A DNA stretch of 64,000 nucleotides from Thermoplasmatales archaeon SW_10_69_26. GTDB lineage: Archaea > Thermoplasmatota > SW-10-69-26. Shown here piece by piece: positions 63,918 through 64,000 of the stretch; within the stretch, counting starts at the first letter, position 1; every line of letters starts with the position of its first letter. Where the stretch lies: NCBI GenBank assembly GCA_003009755.1, contig PXUB01000032.1, forward strand, positions 81,672 to 145,671, read 5' to 3'. The notes beneath the pieces are model-generated. The model did no database searches. It saw nothing but the letters and a program-made list of their open reading frames with translations, and had not been told where the DNA came from. Position numbers and translations under genes: made by a program.

Positions 63918-64000
63918 CTAGCTGGCGACGAGGAACCGGCGTAGCTCCAACATGCGAACATCGTCCGCCAGCACCTTCGTCCGAACCTCGTTGCGTCGTC
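63918..64000 (-). CDS. C-terminal end of an upstream gene (possibly hsdM)
   Basis: A frame entering from the right edge reads RRNEVRTKVLADDVRMLELR then RFLVAS-stop, ending 40 bp before the hsdS start. Type I operons usually place hsdM here, but too little is visible to identify it. Confidence 0.35.
   Translation of the reverse strand, partial: RRNEVRTKVLADDVRMLELRRFLVAS

Overview
The window comes from a GC-rich archaeon. Archaeal markers are membrane-anchored LonB, the AglB/STT3 oligosaccharyltransferase, NadM-type NMN adenylyltransferase, archaeal-type PRPP synthase, an archaeal thiolase next to an HMG-CoA-synthase-like gene, a Hef-type helicase and a DUF5611 protein. Several genes have TATA-like boxes about 26-30 bp before the start codon, which fits leaderless transcription. 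Acidic proteins, tandem NhaP antiporters and APC-UspA permeases suggest a salt-adapted euryarchaeon (haloarchaea-like or a high-GC Thermoplasmatota lineage). That placement is inference.

Layout. 1-1539: an HMG-CoA-synthase-like gene (partial, apparently frameshifted) behind a thiolase. 1568-1996: a stem-loop-rich MITE-like element. 2023-6080: a secreted protein and a folate/purine operon (folB-folP-folC-purN). 6287-7876: a helicase-only Hef homologue, with an IS630-type element inserted exactly at its stop codon. 9003-19785: an island of large secreted repeat proteins (GVNGGG repeats, kelch, NosD-like beta-helix), interrupted by a decayed IS5-like element and an AbiEi/AbiEii-like pair. 19860-21076: a decayed IS1595 element. 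21208-21280: tRNA-His(GUG), then two tandem small paralogues. 22253-24229: gyrB, followed by a second, diverged copy of its last 103 bases behind three perfect hairpins. 24557-29121: a small membrane protein, a second MITE copy, nadM, lonB and prs. 29069-37140: a gluzincin-like secreted protease, aglB, threonine aldolase and a lipoprotein zincin. 37193-42585: lhgO, DUF5611, VKOR, acyl-CoA dehydrogenase, a membrane protein and PCD. 42958-52440: two NhaP/TrkA-N antiporters and two APC/UspA permeases around a membrane protein/winged-helix pair and a truncated third MITE. 52843-60181: aminotransferase, pyrC, a DedA-like protein, a DUF4097 protein, thiC, ccdA and a TlpA-like lipoprotein. 60216-64000: type I restriction genes hsdR and a single-TRD hsdS, then the end of another gene.

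The most interesting system is the MITE-like family (1568-1996, 24926-25300, 49895-about 50080). Its ends match those of the IS630 element at 7874-9005. Internal hairpins keep their pairing while their sequence changes between copies, which points to a conserved folded RNA or DNA. In two places the insertion used the TA shared by the stop codons of convergent genes. A second notable structure is the gyrB 3' end duplication with three hairpins, which looks like the scar of an element that integrated into gyrB.
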